In this document: positions 16,839-25,204 of the stretch, one piece after another | How positions within the stretch are numbered: the first letter of the stretch is position 1 | Layout of the letters: each line of letters begins with the position of its first letter | DNA from: Novosphingobium pokkalii | Lineage (GTDB): Bacteria > Pseudomonadota > Alphaproteobacteria > Sphingomonadales > Sphingomonadaceae | Assembly: GCF_014652855.1 (NCBI RefSeq) | Contig: NZ_BMZP01000006.1 | Coordinates: 99,617-147,779 of the forward strand | Direction of reading: 5' to 3' | Length of the DNA: 48,163 nt | Position numbers and translations under genes: made by a program | Notes under the pieces: generated by a model | What the model saw: the letters and a program-made list of their open reading frames with translations, nothing else | Database searches by the model: none | What the model was told of the DNA's origin: nothing

Positions 16839-17894
16839 ATGTCCCTTCTTGAAGCCCGCAAGACCTACAAGCCCTTTGAATATCCCTGGGCCTATGAATA
16901 CTGGAAGCGCCAGCAACAGATTCACTGGATGCCCGAGGAAGTGCCGCTGGGCGAGGATTGCCGCGACTGGGCGCAGAAGCTGTCGGACCACGAGCGCAAC
17001 CTGCTGACGCAGATCTTCCGCTTCTTCACCCAGGCCGACGTGGAAGTGCAGGATTGCTACCACGAAAAGTATGGCCGGGTGTTCAAGCCCACCGAAGTGA
17101 AGATGATGCTGGCGTCGTTCTCCAACATGGAAACGATCCACATCGCGGCCTATTCGCACCTGCTCGACACGATCGGCATGCCGGAAAGCGAATATGGCAT
17201 GTTCCTCGAATACGCCGAAATGAAGGACAAGCATGATTACATGCAGAACTTCGGCGTGGAAAATGATGAGGACATTGCCCGCACCCTGGCCATGTTCGGC
17301 GGCTTCACCGAAGGTCTCCAGTTGTTCGCCTCTTTCGCGATGCTGATGAACTTCCCGCGCTTCAACAAGATGAAGGGCATGGGCCAGATCGTGAGCTGGT
17401 CGGTGCGCGATGAATCGCTGCACTGCGAAGGCATCACCCGCCTGTTCAAGGAATTCTGCGCCGAGCGCCAGTGCCTGACCAAGGCCGTCAAGGAAGACAT
17501 CCTCGATTGCTGCCAGAAGACCGTGCGCCTGGAAGACGCCTTCATCGACCTGGCGTTCGAACAGGGCCCGGTGCCGGGAATGAACGCCAAGGAAATCAAG
17601 CGCTACATCCGCTACATTGCCGATTGGCGCCTGGGCCAGCTTGGCTTTGAACCGATCTACATGATCGAGGAACACCCGCTGCCTTGGCTCACCCCGCTGC
17701 TCAACGGCGTGGAGCATGCCAACTTCTTCGAAACCCGCGCCACCGAATATTCCAAGGCCGCCACGCGCGGCAACTGGAACGACGTGTGGTCGAACTTCGA
17801 CAACCGCCGCAACGCCAAGGCCGCCAACACCACCACCGAATCCACCGAGGAAGACGTGGACATGTTCGGCGCCGCCGGCATCGCCGCAGAGTAA
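16839..17894 (+). CDS. nrdB: class I ribonucleoside-diphosphate reductase, beta subunit, 351 aa
   Basis: NrdB carries the diiron-tyrosyl radical needed by NrdA. The ligand set can be read: D67 (FTQADVEV), E98 and H101 (NMETIH), E158 (FTEGLQLF), E192 and H195 (RDESLH). The radical tyrosine Y105 (IAAYSHLL) is in the position equivalent to E. coli Y122. This makes it a tyrosyl-radical class Ia-like enzyme rather than a radical-free one. The C-terminus (EEDVDMFG) is the usual tail that docks to alpha. No ATP-cone is present. The start MSLLEARKTYKPFEYPW is preceded by AGGA. Confidence 0.96.
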   Translation: MSLLEARKTYKPFEYPWAYEYWKRQQQIHWMPEEVPLGEDCRDWAQKLSDHERNLLTQIFRFFTQADVEVQDCYHEKYGRVFKPTEVKMMLASFSNMETIHIAAYSHLLDTIGMPESEYGMFLEYAEMKDKHDYMQNFGVENDEDIARTLAMFGGFTEGLQLFASFAMLMNFPRFNKMKGMGQIVSWSVRDESLHCEGITRLFKEFCAERQCLTKAVKEDILDCCQKTVRLEDAFIDLAFEQGPVPGMNAKEIKRYIRYIADWRLGQLGFEPIYMIEEHPLPWLTPLLNGVEHANFFETRATEYSKAATRGNWNDVWSNFDNRRNAKAANTTTESTEEDVDMFGAAGIAAE

Positions 17895-17906
17895 CAGCCC
17901 CATGAT

Positions 17907-17929
17907 CCTCCCCCGCCACGCGGGGGAGG
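17907..17929. terminator. GC-rich hairpin after nrdB
   Basis: A perfect 10-bp stem (CCTCCCCCGC / GCGGGGGAGG) with a 3-base loop lies 13 bp after the nrdB stop. It has no T-run. The CCTCCCC..GGGGAGG type recurs at 26765-26892. Confidence 0.6.
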
Positions 17930-18062
17930 TGCCGGGCCACAGGTCCGGCGGAGGGGGCATGTTTCCCCAAAGCCCCAAAATCTCGGAATCCGATCCACCC
18001 GCCATTGCTGCTTGACGCCTATGGGTCGATCCTGCGCGGAACGGCAGACGGGGGCATGGCAA

Positions 18063-19208
18063 ATGGCAGGCAATCAGCGCGGCAGGGCGCAGACGCTAGA
18101 GCGCTTTGGCCTGCTCGATGCCTTGCGCGGGGTCGCCGCCCTGGTCGTGCTGGCCTATCACCTGATGCAGCAGCACAGCCTTTCGGCCCTGCCCCATGCC
18201 GGGCTGGCAGTGGATTTCTTCTATACCCTGTCCGGCTTCGTCATCGCCTTTGCCTATGATGGCCAGGTGCGCGAAGGGCGCCTGTCGCGCGCGGGATTTG
18301 CCCGGGCGCGGGCGCGGCGGCTCTATCCGCTGCTGGCGCTGGGCACGCTGCTGGGCTTTGCCGTGTTCCTGGGCGCGGTATTCCTGCGCCACACCGTCTC
18401 GCTGGCCGACGCGCTGCTGGCGCTGGGCTTTGCCCTGGCGCTGCTGCCCTGCCCGCTGTTCCCGCAATGGCCCACCGCCTTTCCGCTCAACATGGCAGCC
18501 TGGTCGCTGGCGTTCGAAGCCTATGTGAACCTGGCCTATGCCTTCCTCGCCCGGCTCCTGTCGCAACGCATCCTCCTCGGCCTCGTCGGCCTGGGCGCAG
18601 TGCTCGTGCTGGCAGACATCGCCCACTTCGGGCGGCTGATGGGCGGGACGGACAAGGCGAACTTCGCCTTTGGCGCGGCGCGGGTGATCTATCCGTTCTT
18701 TGCCGGCATCCTGGTGTTCCGCTGGCGCCGTGTCGCCATGCAGGCGCATCCCTTGGTCGCTCCCCTGCTCGCCCTCACCCTGTGCCTCGCGCTCGCTACC
18801 GCCTTGCTGGCCGATCCGGCGCGCAGCCTCGGGCTCGCCCCCGCGATCTATGACGGCGCCCTGGCGCTGCTCGGCTTCCCCCTGCTGGTCTGGCTGGCCG
18901 CCGCCGTACCACTGCACGGGCGCATAGGCCGGGCAGCGCACTGGCTGGGCCTGCTCAGCTATCCGATCTACATCCTGCAAGGCCCGGTCCTGCGTGTCGG
19001 CGTGGAACTGGCCAAACACGTTCCCCTGCCCGCCCCGGCCTTTTCCCTGGCCCAGGCAGCCGCAGTTATCATCGTGGCCTGGGCCGCCAACCGCTGGTTC
19101 GATGCCCCGCTCCAGGCCTGGTTCCGCCGCGCGGAGCGACCCCGCCTCACCCCGCCAGCCTCAGCTCGCACCGATCACACGGAAACACCGCTTTCGGCGA
19201 CGGGCTGA
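18063..19208 (+). CDS. acyltransferase 3 family membrane protein, 381 aa
   Basis: An integral membrane acyltransferase (OafA/NodX-like) with about ten helices. The catalytic His lies in the family motif LDALRGVAALVVLAYHL near the N-terminus, followed by VDFFYTLSGFVIAF. Such enzymes O-acetylate or succinylate surface glycans, lipids or small molecules. The acceptor here is unknown because no glycan cluster is adjacent. The ATG follows a GGGGG stretch. The C-terminal tail is polar and Pro/Thr-rich. Confidence 0.9.
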   Translation: MAGNQRGRAQTLERFGLLDALRGVAALVVLAYHLMQQHSLSALPHAGLAVDFFYTLSGFVIAFAYDGQVREGRLSRAGFARARARRLYPLLALGTLLGFAVFLGAVFLRHTVSLADALLALGFALALLPCPLFPQWPTAFPLNMAAWSLAFEAYVNLAYAFLARLLSQRILLGLVGLGAVLVLADIAHFGRLMGGTDKANFAFGAARVIYPFFAGILVFRWRRVAMQAHPLVAPLLALTLCLALATALLADPARSLGLAPAIYDGALALLGFPLLVWLAAAVPLHGRIGRAAHWLGLLSYPIYILQGPVLRVGVELAKHVPLPAPAFSLAQAAAVIIVAWAANRWFDAPLQAWFRRAERPRLTPPASARTDHTETPLSATG

Positions 19209-19267
19209 CCCGAGGCCAGAGCGGCCTGCGTGCTGCTTTCCCGTCCTAGTCTGGTGGGACGCGGCCA

Positions 19268-19395
19268 TGGCTCAAACCACTGAGCGGGGCCCCGGGTCAA
19301 GCCCGGGGCGACGAGAAAGTTTTTGATCTTAATGTTTTAACGTCACCCCGGACTTGATCCGGGGTCCCGCTTTGACGTTGAACGGCAAAATTCCC
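19268..19395 (-). repeat. 129-bp palindromic intergenic element, copy 2 (inverted)
   Basis: The flanks and arms are the reverse complement of the element at 376-504, from GAGCC to GCCGTTC. The central loop (about 19312-19338, AGAAAGTTTTTGATCTTAATG...) reads in the same plus-strand direction as in copy 1, so it is flipped relative to its own arms. Arms here are 26 of 30 complementary. The two copies bracket 18.8 kb as inverted repeats. Confidence 0.85.
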
Positions 19396-19505
19396 AGTCC
19401 GCAAGTGGGCGCTTCCTGACCCAATCACCATGCACCGCCTAAGTCAAAAGGGCCCTCGCGATCGAGCAAAACCTTCGCAATTGAACGCGGCCCAAGCCCG
19501 ACCAA

Positions 19506-19571
19506 ATTTCACACCAAGGCACGAAGGAATCAGGAGCGGGAACTTGGTGGCTTCGTGCCTTGGTGTGAAAT
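19506..19571. repeat. 21-bp perfect inverted repeat
   Basis: The arms at 19506-19526 and 19551-19571 (core CACACCAAGGCACGAAG and its complement) are perfectly complementary across a 24-base loop. It lies between the convergent acyltransferase and TPR/SPOR genes. It looks like a dispersed palindrome of the genome rather than a simple terminator. No gene is visible elsewhere in the 19209-19767 gap. Confidence 0.75.
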
Positions 19572-19617
19572 GCTGTATTCGCCTGGCCTTTGGCGGCGAA
19601 CGCCTGCACAGCCCCTC

Positions 19618-19638
19618 ACCCTGAACGTGTTTCAGGGT
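19618..19638. repeat. short palindrome ACCCTGAA-n5-TTCAGGGT
   Basis: A perfect 8-bp stem with a 5-base loop. It is the third palindrome type in this gap, and this motif type is one I associate with sphingomonad intergenic DNA. It may also assist termination of the acyltransferase transcript. Confidence 0.5.
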
Positions 19639-19767
19639 TCTGCGCGATAATCTTGTGACGTTGGCGGAGATCTTCACGCCAGGGACAAAGCAGCGGCAGC
19701 ACAGCATCTTGGCATGAAATGCCCCTGATGCCACGCCGCTACGGCTGAAGACCTTTGCCGTTCCGCC

Positions 19768-21204
19768 TTATCGCCGGTTGCTGGCAAAGCGGATCGCGGG
19801 GGCAGCGGTTGGGCCGCCGGAGACCGGGTTGGCCAGCACGATGCACACGCCGCCCTTGGCCTTGAGCGTGCCGCACAGCGCGCGCGCGGGTGCCGCGCTG
19901 GCAAAGCCGGCCGCCTGGGTGCGCCAGAACTGCCTGCCGTTGACCGTGGCTGCGGTGATCACCGGGCGATAGCCCTTGAGCGCGGGATTGATGGCGAGGT
20001 AGTGCCGCCAGGCGCGGTGGGCGCCTTCTTGGGTGGAGAAGGCACCGAGTTGCACCAGATGCGTGCCGGTGGGCACCGCGTCAGCGCGGAGGGACAGCGT
20101 GGCGACGCGGGCCTGCGCGGCCTTGGCCATCAGGGCCGGGGCGCGATCGGCCTTGGCCAGCTTGCGCGACAGCAGGGCAGGCGTTGCCGCAACCACCGGG
20201 TGTGCCATAGCCGGGCGGGGCGCGATCGCCCAGGCCGGGGTGGCGCCAACGGGCGTTGCAGCAGCCGAAGACGGCGGCATGTCGATCGCGGCGAGCTTTT
20301 CGGCGGTTGGCGCGGCACTGGCATCGGCCACTTGCGGCTGCGGCGCGCCATTGTCGATCGCGGGCAATTCCTGCGCGGCGAACTGCGCCAACATCGGCGC
20401 CTGGGCGGAAGCAGCAGGAGCCGCAGCGGCTTGCGCCGTGGCCGTCTGGGCGGCCTGCTCGACCGGCTGCGCGGCAGCGGGAAAGTTCGCCAGCGCCAGC
20501 GCGGCGGGCTGGCCTTCGTCTTCCAGGCCCGCGGGCACGCCCAGCACGCTCGCCACGCGCAGGCGCATGTTGCCCGGATCGTTCAACTGCGCCCATTGCG
20601 CCATGCGGGCCGCGAGCTGGTCGGCCGGCACATCCTGCGCGGCCATGTCGCGCGCTTCGCGCCAGTGCCCGGCCATGGCCATGGCATAGGCCAGGTTCTG
20701 GCGCAGCTTGGGCGTGTCATCGCCCGCGCGCACCGCGCCCGAAAGTACTTGCACCGCCTGGTCGGCCTGCCCGGCAAGGGCGAGCGCCAGTCCATAGTCG
20801 GCCACCGGAATCTGCTGGCGATGGGCACCCAGCGTGTCGAGCGCCACGTCCGGGTGGCCCAGCGCGATATCGGTCAGCGCCAGGCTGAGTGCGACTTTGC
20901 CATCGTCCTGGCCCAGTTCCATCGCATCGTCATAGGCCTGGCGCGCCGCGACAAACCGGCCGGCGCGCATGTAGGCGCTGCCGAGCAGCATGCGATAGCC
21001 CGGGTTGCGCGGATCGGCGAGCACCGCCTGTTCGGCCAGGGCCACGGCCTTGACCGCTTCGCCACCCAAGAGCGCAGACTGCGCGCGCGAGGCGGTCTGC
21101 CCCGGGTGGGGCGCGGTCTGGGCGCAGCCGGCCAGCAGGCTGGCGGCGAGCGTCGTGGCCAGGGCCGTGGTGGCAAACGGGCGGTTCGTGCGGAGCGGCG
21201 TCAT
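19768..21204 (-). CDS. TPR and SPOR-domain lipoprotein, 478 aa
   Basis: The lipobox ASLLAGC (Cys27) marks an outer- or inner-membrane lipoprotein. Residues about 35-200 form TPR-like helical repeats (LAEQAVLADPRNPGYRMLLGSAYMRAGRF), recalling TadD-type pilotins. A long Ala/Pro-rich linker leads to a C-terminal SPOR domain (about 385-470, THLVQLGAFSTQEGAHRAW), which in known proteins binds denuded septal glycan. It is the third gene after parA-like and a small protein, separated by under 25 bp, so one operon is likely. A role at the division septum is inferred from SPOR. Confidence 0.88.
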   Translation of the reverse strand: MTPLRTNRPFATTALATTLAASLLAGCAQTAPHPGQTASRAQSALLGGEAVKAVALAEQAVLADPRNPGYRMLLGSAYMRAGRFVAARQAYDDAMELGQDDGKVALSLALTDIALGHPDVALDTLGAHRQQIPVADYGLALALAGQADQAVQVLSGAVRAGDDTPKLRQNLAYAMAMAGHWREARDMAAQDVPADQLAARMAQWAQLNDPGNMRLRVASVLGVPAGLEDEGQPAALALANFPAAAQPVEQAAQTATAQAAAAPAASAQAPMLAQFAAQELPAIDNGAPQPQVADASAAPTAEKLAAIDMPPSSAAATPVGATPAWAIAPRPAMAHPVVAATPALLSRKLAKADRAPALMAKAAQARVATLSLRADAVPTGTHLVQLGAFSTQEGAHRAWRHYLAINPALKGYRPVITAATVNGRQFWRTQAAGFASAAPARALCGTLKAKGGVCIVLANPVSGGPTAAPAIRFASNRR

Positions 21205-21224
21205 GAAGGTTTCCCGGCAGGGTA

Positions 21225-21755
21225 TCAGCGCACCCGGACCGGCCCGGCAGGGTCGGCGGCGGCGGCTGGGATGGAAAGCGGACTATCGGCCTGGGGCAAC
21301 TGGGCGAGCACGTCTTCCAGCCCCGGCGTGGCATCGACCAGGCGATCCAGCGCCTCGACCAGCAGGGATTGGGCGCTGCGTCGCTCGGCCGTGCAGCAGG
21401 CGCGCAACAGAGCATGGCGGCGCGGATCGAGGCGTAGCGTGAACGCCACCTTCTTGCCCGGCAACTGCTCCACATCCTGCGCGGCGCGACGGGTGGCGGC
21501 AACCTTGCGCCCCATCACCGCGGAAAGCTGGGCAATCTGGCGCAGCACTTCGGGCTGGCTGTCGTCTTCGCCCGCCTCTTCCAGCGCCACCACTTCAGCC
21601 AGCGGCACGGTTTCGGCCACAGGCACCGGAGTTGCGGCTTCAAGGCCGGCCCAATCGAGCGAGACCGGGCTGCGCATGGCGGGCCGCGCGGCGCCCTTGC
21701 GCGCCAGCAGCGATCCGGTGAGCGAAGCGAAAGGCTTGGTTTCAGGCTGGGTCAT
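21225..21755 (-). CDS. hypothetical protein with ribbon-helix-helix-like C-terminus, 176 aa
   Basis: I do not recognise a named family. The N-terminal half is acidic and probably disordered. The C-terminal part (KKVAFTLRLDPRRHALLRAC followed by RRSAQSLLVEALDRLVD) has the strand-helix-helix pattern of RHH DNA-binding proteins. It lies 17 bp after the ParA gene and 20 bp before the TPR/SPOR gene, in the place where a ParB-like or ParA-adaptor partner would be expected. The start is the ATG preceded by GAGGGAGA. A longer frame upstream overlaps parA and was rejected. Confidence 0.72.
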   Translation of the reverse strand: MTQPETKPFASLTGSLLARKGAARPAMRSPVSLDWAGLEAATPVPVAETVPLAEVVALEEAGEDDSQPEVLRQIAQLSAVMGRKVAATRRAAQDVEQLPGKKVAFTLRLDPRRHALLRACCTAERRSAQSLLVEALDRLVDATPGLEDVLAQLPQADSPLSIPAAAADPAGPVRVR

Positions 21756-21772
21756 CGCCGGGTCTCCCTCGC

Positions 21773-22516
21773 TCACGAGCCGATCACGCGGCGGCCGAAC
21801 GAGCCTGCCGGGCGCGGCGCGGCGCCACCCAGCGCGCGCACGGCGGCCATGCCAGCAGGGCCAGGCTGCGGCACGGCGAAGACCGTGCGGCGGAAATTCT
21901 TTTCCAGCCGTTCGGAAACATAGCTCCACAATTGGGCGATTTCGGCGGCGGAGCGGCCGGTGGGATCGACTTCCATCACCGTGCGGCCATCAATCATCGA
22001 GGCGGCGAAATCCGTGCGGTGGTGCAGCGTGACGGGCGCCACCGTGCCATGCTGCGACAGCGCGACGATCGCCTCGGCCGTGATCCGCGCCTTGGGCGTG
22101 GCGCCGTTGACGGCAAAGATCAGCGGCTTGCCCGCGCGTTCGCACAAGTCGACCGTGGCTCCCACCGCGCGCAGATCGTGCGGCGAAGGGCGCGTGGGCA
22201 CGACGATCAGTTCGGACAGGGCAATCACCGACTGGATCGCCATGGTGATGGCCGGCGGCGTATCGATCACTGCCAGCTTGAAGCCCTGCTGGCGCAAGAC
22301 CTGGAGATCCTGAGCCAGGCGGCCCACGGTGGTCTGGGCAAAGGCGGGGAAATCGGCCTCGCGCTCGTTCCACCAGTCGGCGAGGCTGCCCTGGGGATCG
22401 ATGTCGATCAGGACAACCGGCCCGGCACCGGCGCGCTGCGCCTGCACGGCGAGGTGGCCGGACAGCGTGGTCTTGCCCGATCCCCCTTTTTGCGAAGCCA
22501 AGGCCAGTACGCGCAA
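21773..22516 (-). CDS. ParA family ATPase (orphan), 247 aa
   Basis: It carries the deviant Walker A of ParA/MinD ATPases (ASQKGGSGKTTLSGHL, residues about 7-22), switch I region VLIDIDPQGSLADWW and Walker B-like LAVIDTPP. Family members form ATP-dependent dimers on the nucleoid or membrane and position cargo such as chromosomes, plasmids or protein clusters. No parB or parS is adjacent, so this is probably not the chromosome-segregation ParA. The start is a TTG (MRVLALASQKGG) preceded by AGGGGG. Upstream in-frame extension shows no conserved sequence. Confidence 0.9.
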   Translation of the reverse strand: MRVLALASQKGGSGKTTLSGHLAVQAQRAGAGPVVLIDIDPQGSLADWWNEREADFPAFAQTTVGRLAQDLQVLRQQGFKLAVIDTPPAITMAIQSVIALSELIVVPTRPSPHDLRAVGATVDLCERAGKPLIFAVNGATPKARITAEAIVALSQHGTVAPVTLHHRTDFAASMIDGRTVMEVDPTGRSAAEIAQLWSYVSERLEKNFRRTVFAVPQPGPAGMAAVRALGGAAPRPAGSFGRRVIGS

Positions 22517-22764
22517 TGTGTCCCCCTGAAACTGCGGCCCGCAACTGCGGTCTTCCAGAGTTCCCGGAGTCGCAGATTGCGCTGAAATTTTGGTTAACAC
22601 CGTTCCGGTTCGGCATCGGCCAGCCTGTTCCGAAATGGTGCGACGGGCATGCCGGCATGACACCGCAGATGACGGTGCGGGAAAACTTGTTTACCATTTT
22701 TCCGGCAAGAGGCCTGAGGGAAACCCCGCAGATGTGCGGCTTTGGCAAGAGATTCGCTTTGACC

Positions 22765-23892
22765 ATGATCCATTCGTCCAAGACCCTTGGCCTGGCGGCG
22801 CGCGCGCTGCTCCTGGTGGGTGCCGTGGCAACGCTCGTGCCCGGCTCGGCCCTTGCCGACGTGCGCGACGGGGTGAACGCCTGGTCGCGCGGGGACTATG
22901 CCGCCGCCGTGCGGCAATGGCAGGGCCCGGCCGCCAAGGGCGATGCCGACGCGCAGTTCAACATGGGCCAGGCCGCCAAGCTGGGCCGGGGCATGCCCAA
23001 GGACATGGCCAAGGCGGAAGACTGGTTTCACAAGGCCGCGCGCCAGGGCCATGCCCGCGCCGCCGACAACTATGGCATCCTGCTGTTCCAGACCGGCCGC
23101 CAGAGCGAGGCGCTGCCCTGGCTCAATGCCTCGGCCGACCGAGGCGAACCGCGCGCGATGTATGTGCTGGGCGTGGCGGCGTTCAATGGCGATTTCCAGC
23201 CCAAGGACTGGGTGCGCGCCTATGCCCTGATGACGCGCGCGGCGGCTGTGGGCCTGCCCCAGGCAATCGAAAGCCTCAAGACGATGAACCAGGTGATCCC
23301 GCTGGAGCAGCGCCAGATGGGCGCCTCCGTGGCCGCCGATCTGGAGGCCCGCACCAGCGACCAGCGCTCGCGCGAGCTGGCCGCCGCCGAACTGGGCGTG
23401 ACAGCGCCGACGCCAGACGCCCCAGCCGCGCCAGCAGTCGCAGCCATATCGCGTCCCGCGCAGGCTTCGCTGACGCCTGTTGACCTGCCCCCGGCCAGGA
23501 CCGGCGCGCCCGACGGCCGCGTGCTGGCCGGCGCCAGTTATGCCAATCCGGTGGAAGTGCCGCGCGCTGCTTCATCCGCGCCAAAGCCACGGCCGGTGGC
23601 CTCCGCGCCGGCCAAAGCGCCTTTCCCGGCCCCTGCGGAAAAGGCCCTGCGCCCGGCCGCTGGCGGCGCCTGGCGCATCCAGCTTGGCGCCTTTGCGCAG
23701 AAGAGCAACGCCGACGGGCTGTGGGCGCGCGTGCGGGGCCGGGCCGAACTGGCCGGGCATCCGCGCATCGATCTCGCGCAGGGTTCGGTGACGCGCCTGC
23801 TCGCCGGAGGCTTTGCCAGCCAGGCCGAGGCGGCGCGCGCCTGCGCCGCGCTCAAGGGTGCGGGCGTGGATTGCATTCCCGTAAAACCCTGA
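22765..23892 (+). CDS. Sel1-repeat and SPOR-domain exported protein, 375 aa
   Basis: A signal peptide (LLLVGAVATLVPGSALAD) is followed by Sel1-like repeats (GDADAQFNMGQAAKLGRG, KAEDWFHKAARQGHARAADNYG, AYALMTRAAAVGLPQA) over residues about 30-185. A Pro/Ala-rich linker and a C-terminal SPOR domain follow (about 295-375, AWRIQLGAFAQKSNADGLW). It is predicted to be periplasmic and to bind glycan strands at the division site. It is divergent from the ParA/TPR-SPOR operon over a 248-bp region containing a perfect 12-bp palindrome at 22648-22659. Two SPOR proteins side by side suggest a shared role. Confidence 0.88.
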   Translation: MIHSSKTLGLAARALLLVGAVATLVPGSALADVRDGVNAWSRGDYAAAVRQWQGPAAKGDADAQFNMGQAAKLGRGMPKDMAKAEDWFHKAARQGHARAADNYGILLFQTGRQSEALPWLNASADRGEPRAMYVLGVAAFNGDFQPKDWVRAYALMTRAAAVGLPQAIESLKTMNQVIPLEQRQMGASVAADLEARTSDQRSRELAAAELGVTAPTPDAPAAPAVAAISRPAQASLTPVDLPPARTGAPDGRVLAGASYANPVEVPRAASSAPKPRPVASAPAKAPFPAPAEKALRPAAGGAWRIQLGAFAQKSNADGLWARVRGRAELAGHPRIDLAQGSVTRLLAGGFASQAEAARACAALKGAGVDCIPVKP

Positions 23893-23926
23893 CGGTTTGG
23901 ACTATCCGCCGGGCCGCGCGGCGTGC

Positions 23927-25204
23927 ATGGCAACGGCGATGACTTCGCCGGACGAGACCCTGCCGCCGCCACCCTCCCGCATCGCCGCGCTCGATTTCCT
24001 GCGCGGCTGCGCCGTGCTGGGCATCCTGGCGATCAACGTGACCGGGTTCTGGGGGCCGCAACTGGCCAGTCTCAGCCCGGCCCTGCCCGGCCCCGATGGC
24101 CCCGGCACCGTCTGGTTCGTGATCGCGTTCCTGCTGTTCGACGGCAAGATGCGCGGGCTGTTCACGCTGCTGTTCGGCGCGAGCATGGTACTGTTCGTAC
24201 AGAGCGTGGAGCGACGCGGATTGTCGGGCGATGCGATGCAGGTGCGGCGCCTGCTGTGGCTGCTGCTGTTCGGCTATCTGCATTATGCGCTGCTGTGGTG
24301 GGGGGACATTCTCTTTGCCTATGCGCTGTGCGGCCTGCTGGCGCTGGCGCTGCGCCGGCTCGAACCGTGGCCGCTGCTGGCGATTGCCCTGCCCGTCTTC
24401 GTGCTGGCCCATGCCTTCGATGCGCTGGCCGCGCTGCCGGCGATCGCCGGGGAGCAGCGCGTGCTGGCAGGACTTGGCAGCCCGGCCGATCGCGCCGCCG
24501 TGGCCGATATCGCCACGCGCGTGGCCCAGTCGCTGAGCGCCGATGCGCGCGTGCTTCACGCCGGCTGGGGCGAAAGCGTGGCGCTGCGCGTGGTGGGCAC
24601 GCCGACTTTTCCGATCACCGCCACGCTCAACACCTTCAGCGAGACCTTTCCCCTGATGCTGATCGGCATGGCCTTGTTCAAAAGCGGCTTTTTCACCGGG
24701 CGCTGGCCGCGTGCGGTCATGGCCGCGCTGGCGCTGGCGGGCATCGCGCTGGGCGGCGCGGCCACGGCGGCTCTGGCGTGGTGGGCCGATCGCGCTGGCT
24801 GGCCGCCGCAACTGGCCTTTGCCGTCACCACCGACATGGCCGCCGTGCCACGCCTGGCGATGACCCTGGGCTATGCCGCCGCGCTGCTGCTGCTCTGGCC
24901 CGCACTGGCAGAACATGCGCCGGGCCGGGTGCTGGCAGCAGCCGGGCGCTGTGCCTTTACCAATTACCTCGGCACCACGCTGGTGATGAGCGCGCTGTTC
25001 TGTGGCTGGGGCGCCGGGTTCGGCTGGGGCAATGCCCATGCCGTGCCGCGCGGCATGCTGCCGCTGTTCGTGATGCTCGGCTGGGTGCTGATGCTGGCCT
25101 GGCCGCAAGCCTGGCTGGCACGGTTCGGCCAGGGGCCGCTCGAACGCCTGTGGCGCCGCCTGACCTTTGCCGGCGTTACACGCTCTGCGGGTGCCGGGGG
25201 GTAA
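23927..25204 (+). CDS. DUF418 family membrane protein, about 425 aa
   Basis: A polytopic inner-membrane protein that starts with the acyltransferase-like motif IAALDFLRGCAVLGILAINV. The C-terminal DUF418 block (GRCAFTNYLGTTLVMSALF) is conserved. The family is widespread and its function is unsettled; putative transport or acyltransferase roles have been suggested. The ATG at 23927 was chosen. One four codons later (MTSPDETLPP) is equally possible, since neither has a clear ribosome-binding site. Its 3' end overlaps the convergent retropepsin gene by 29 bp. Confidence 0.88.
   Translation: MATAMTSPDETLPPPPSRIAALDFLRGCAVLGILAINVTGFWGPQLASLSPALPGPDGPGTVWFVIAFLLFDGKMRGLFTLLFGASMVLFVQSVERRGLSGDAMQVRRLLWLLLFGYLHYALLWWGDILFAYALCGLLALALRRLEPWPLLAIALPVFVLAHAFDALAALPAIAGEQRVLAGLGSPADRAAVADIATRVAQSLSADARVLHAGWGESVALRVVGTPTFPITATLNTFSETFPLMLIGMALFKSGFFTGRWPRAVMAALALAGIALGGAATAALAWWADRAGWPPQLAFAVTTDMAAVPRLAMTLGYAAALLLLWPALAEHAPGRVLAAAGRCAFTNYLGTTLVMSALFCGWGAGFGWGNAHAVPRGMLPLFVMLGWVLMLAWPQAWLARFGQGPLERLWRRLTFAGVTRSAGAGG

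Noticed and set aside
19506..19571. CRISPR-like repeat
   Set aside because: Only one inverted pair and no repeated spacer structure.
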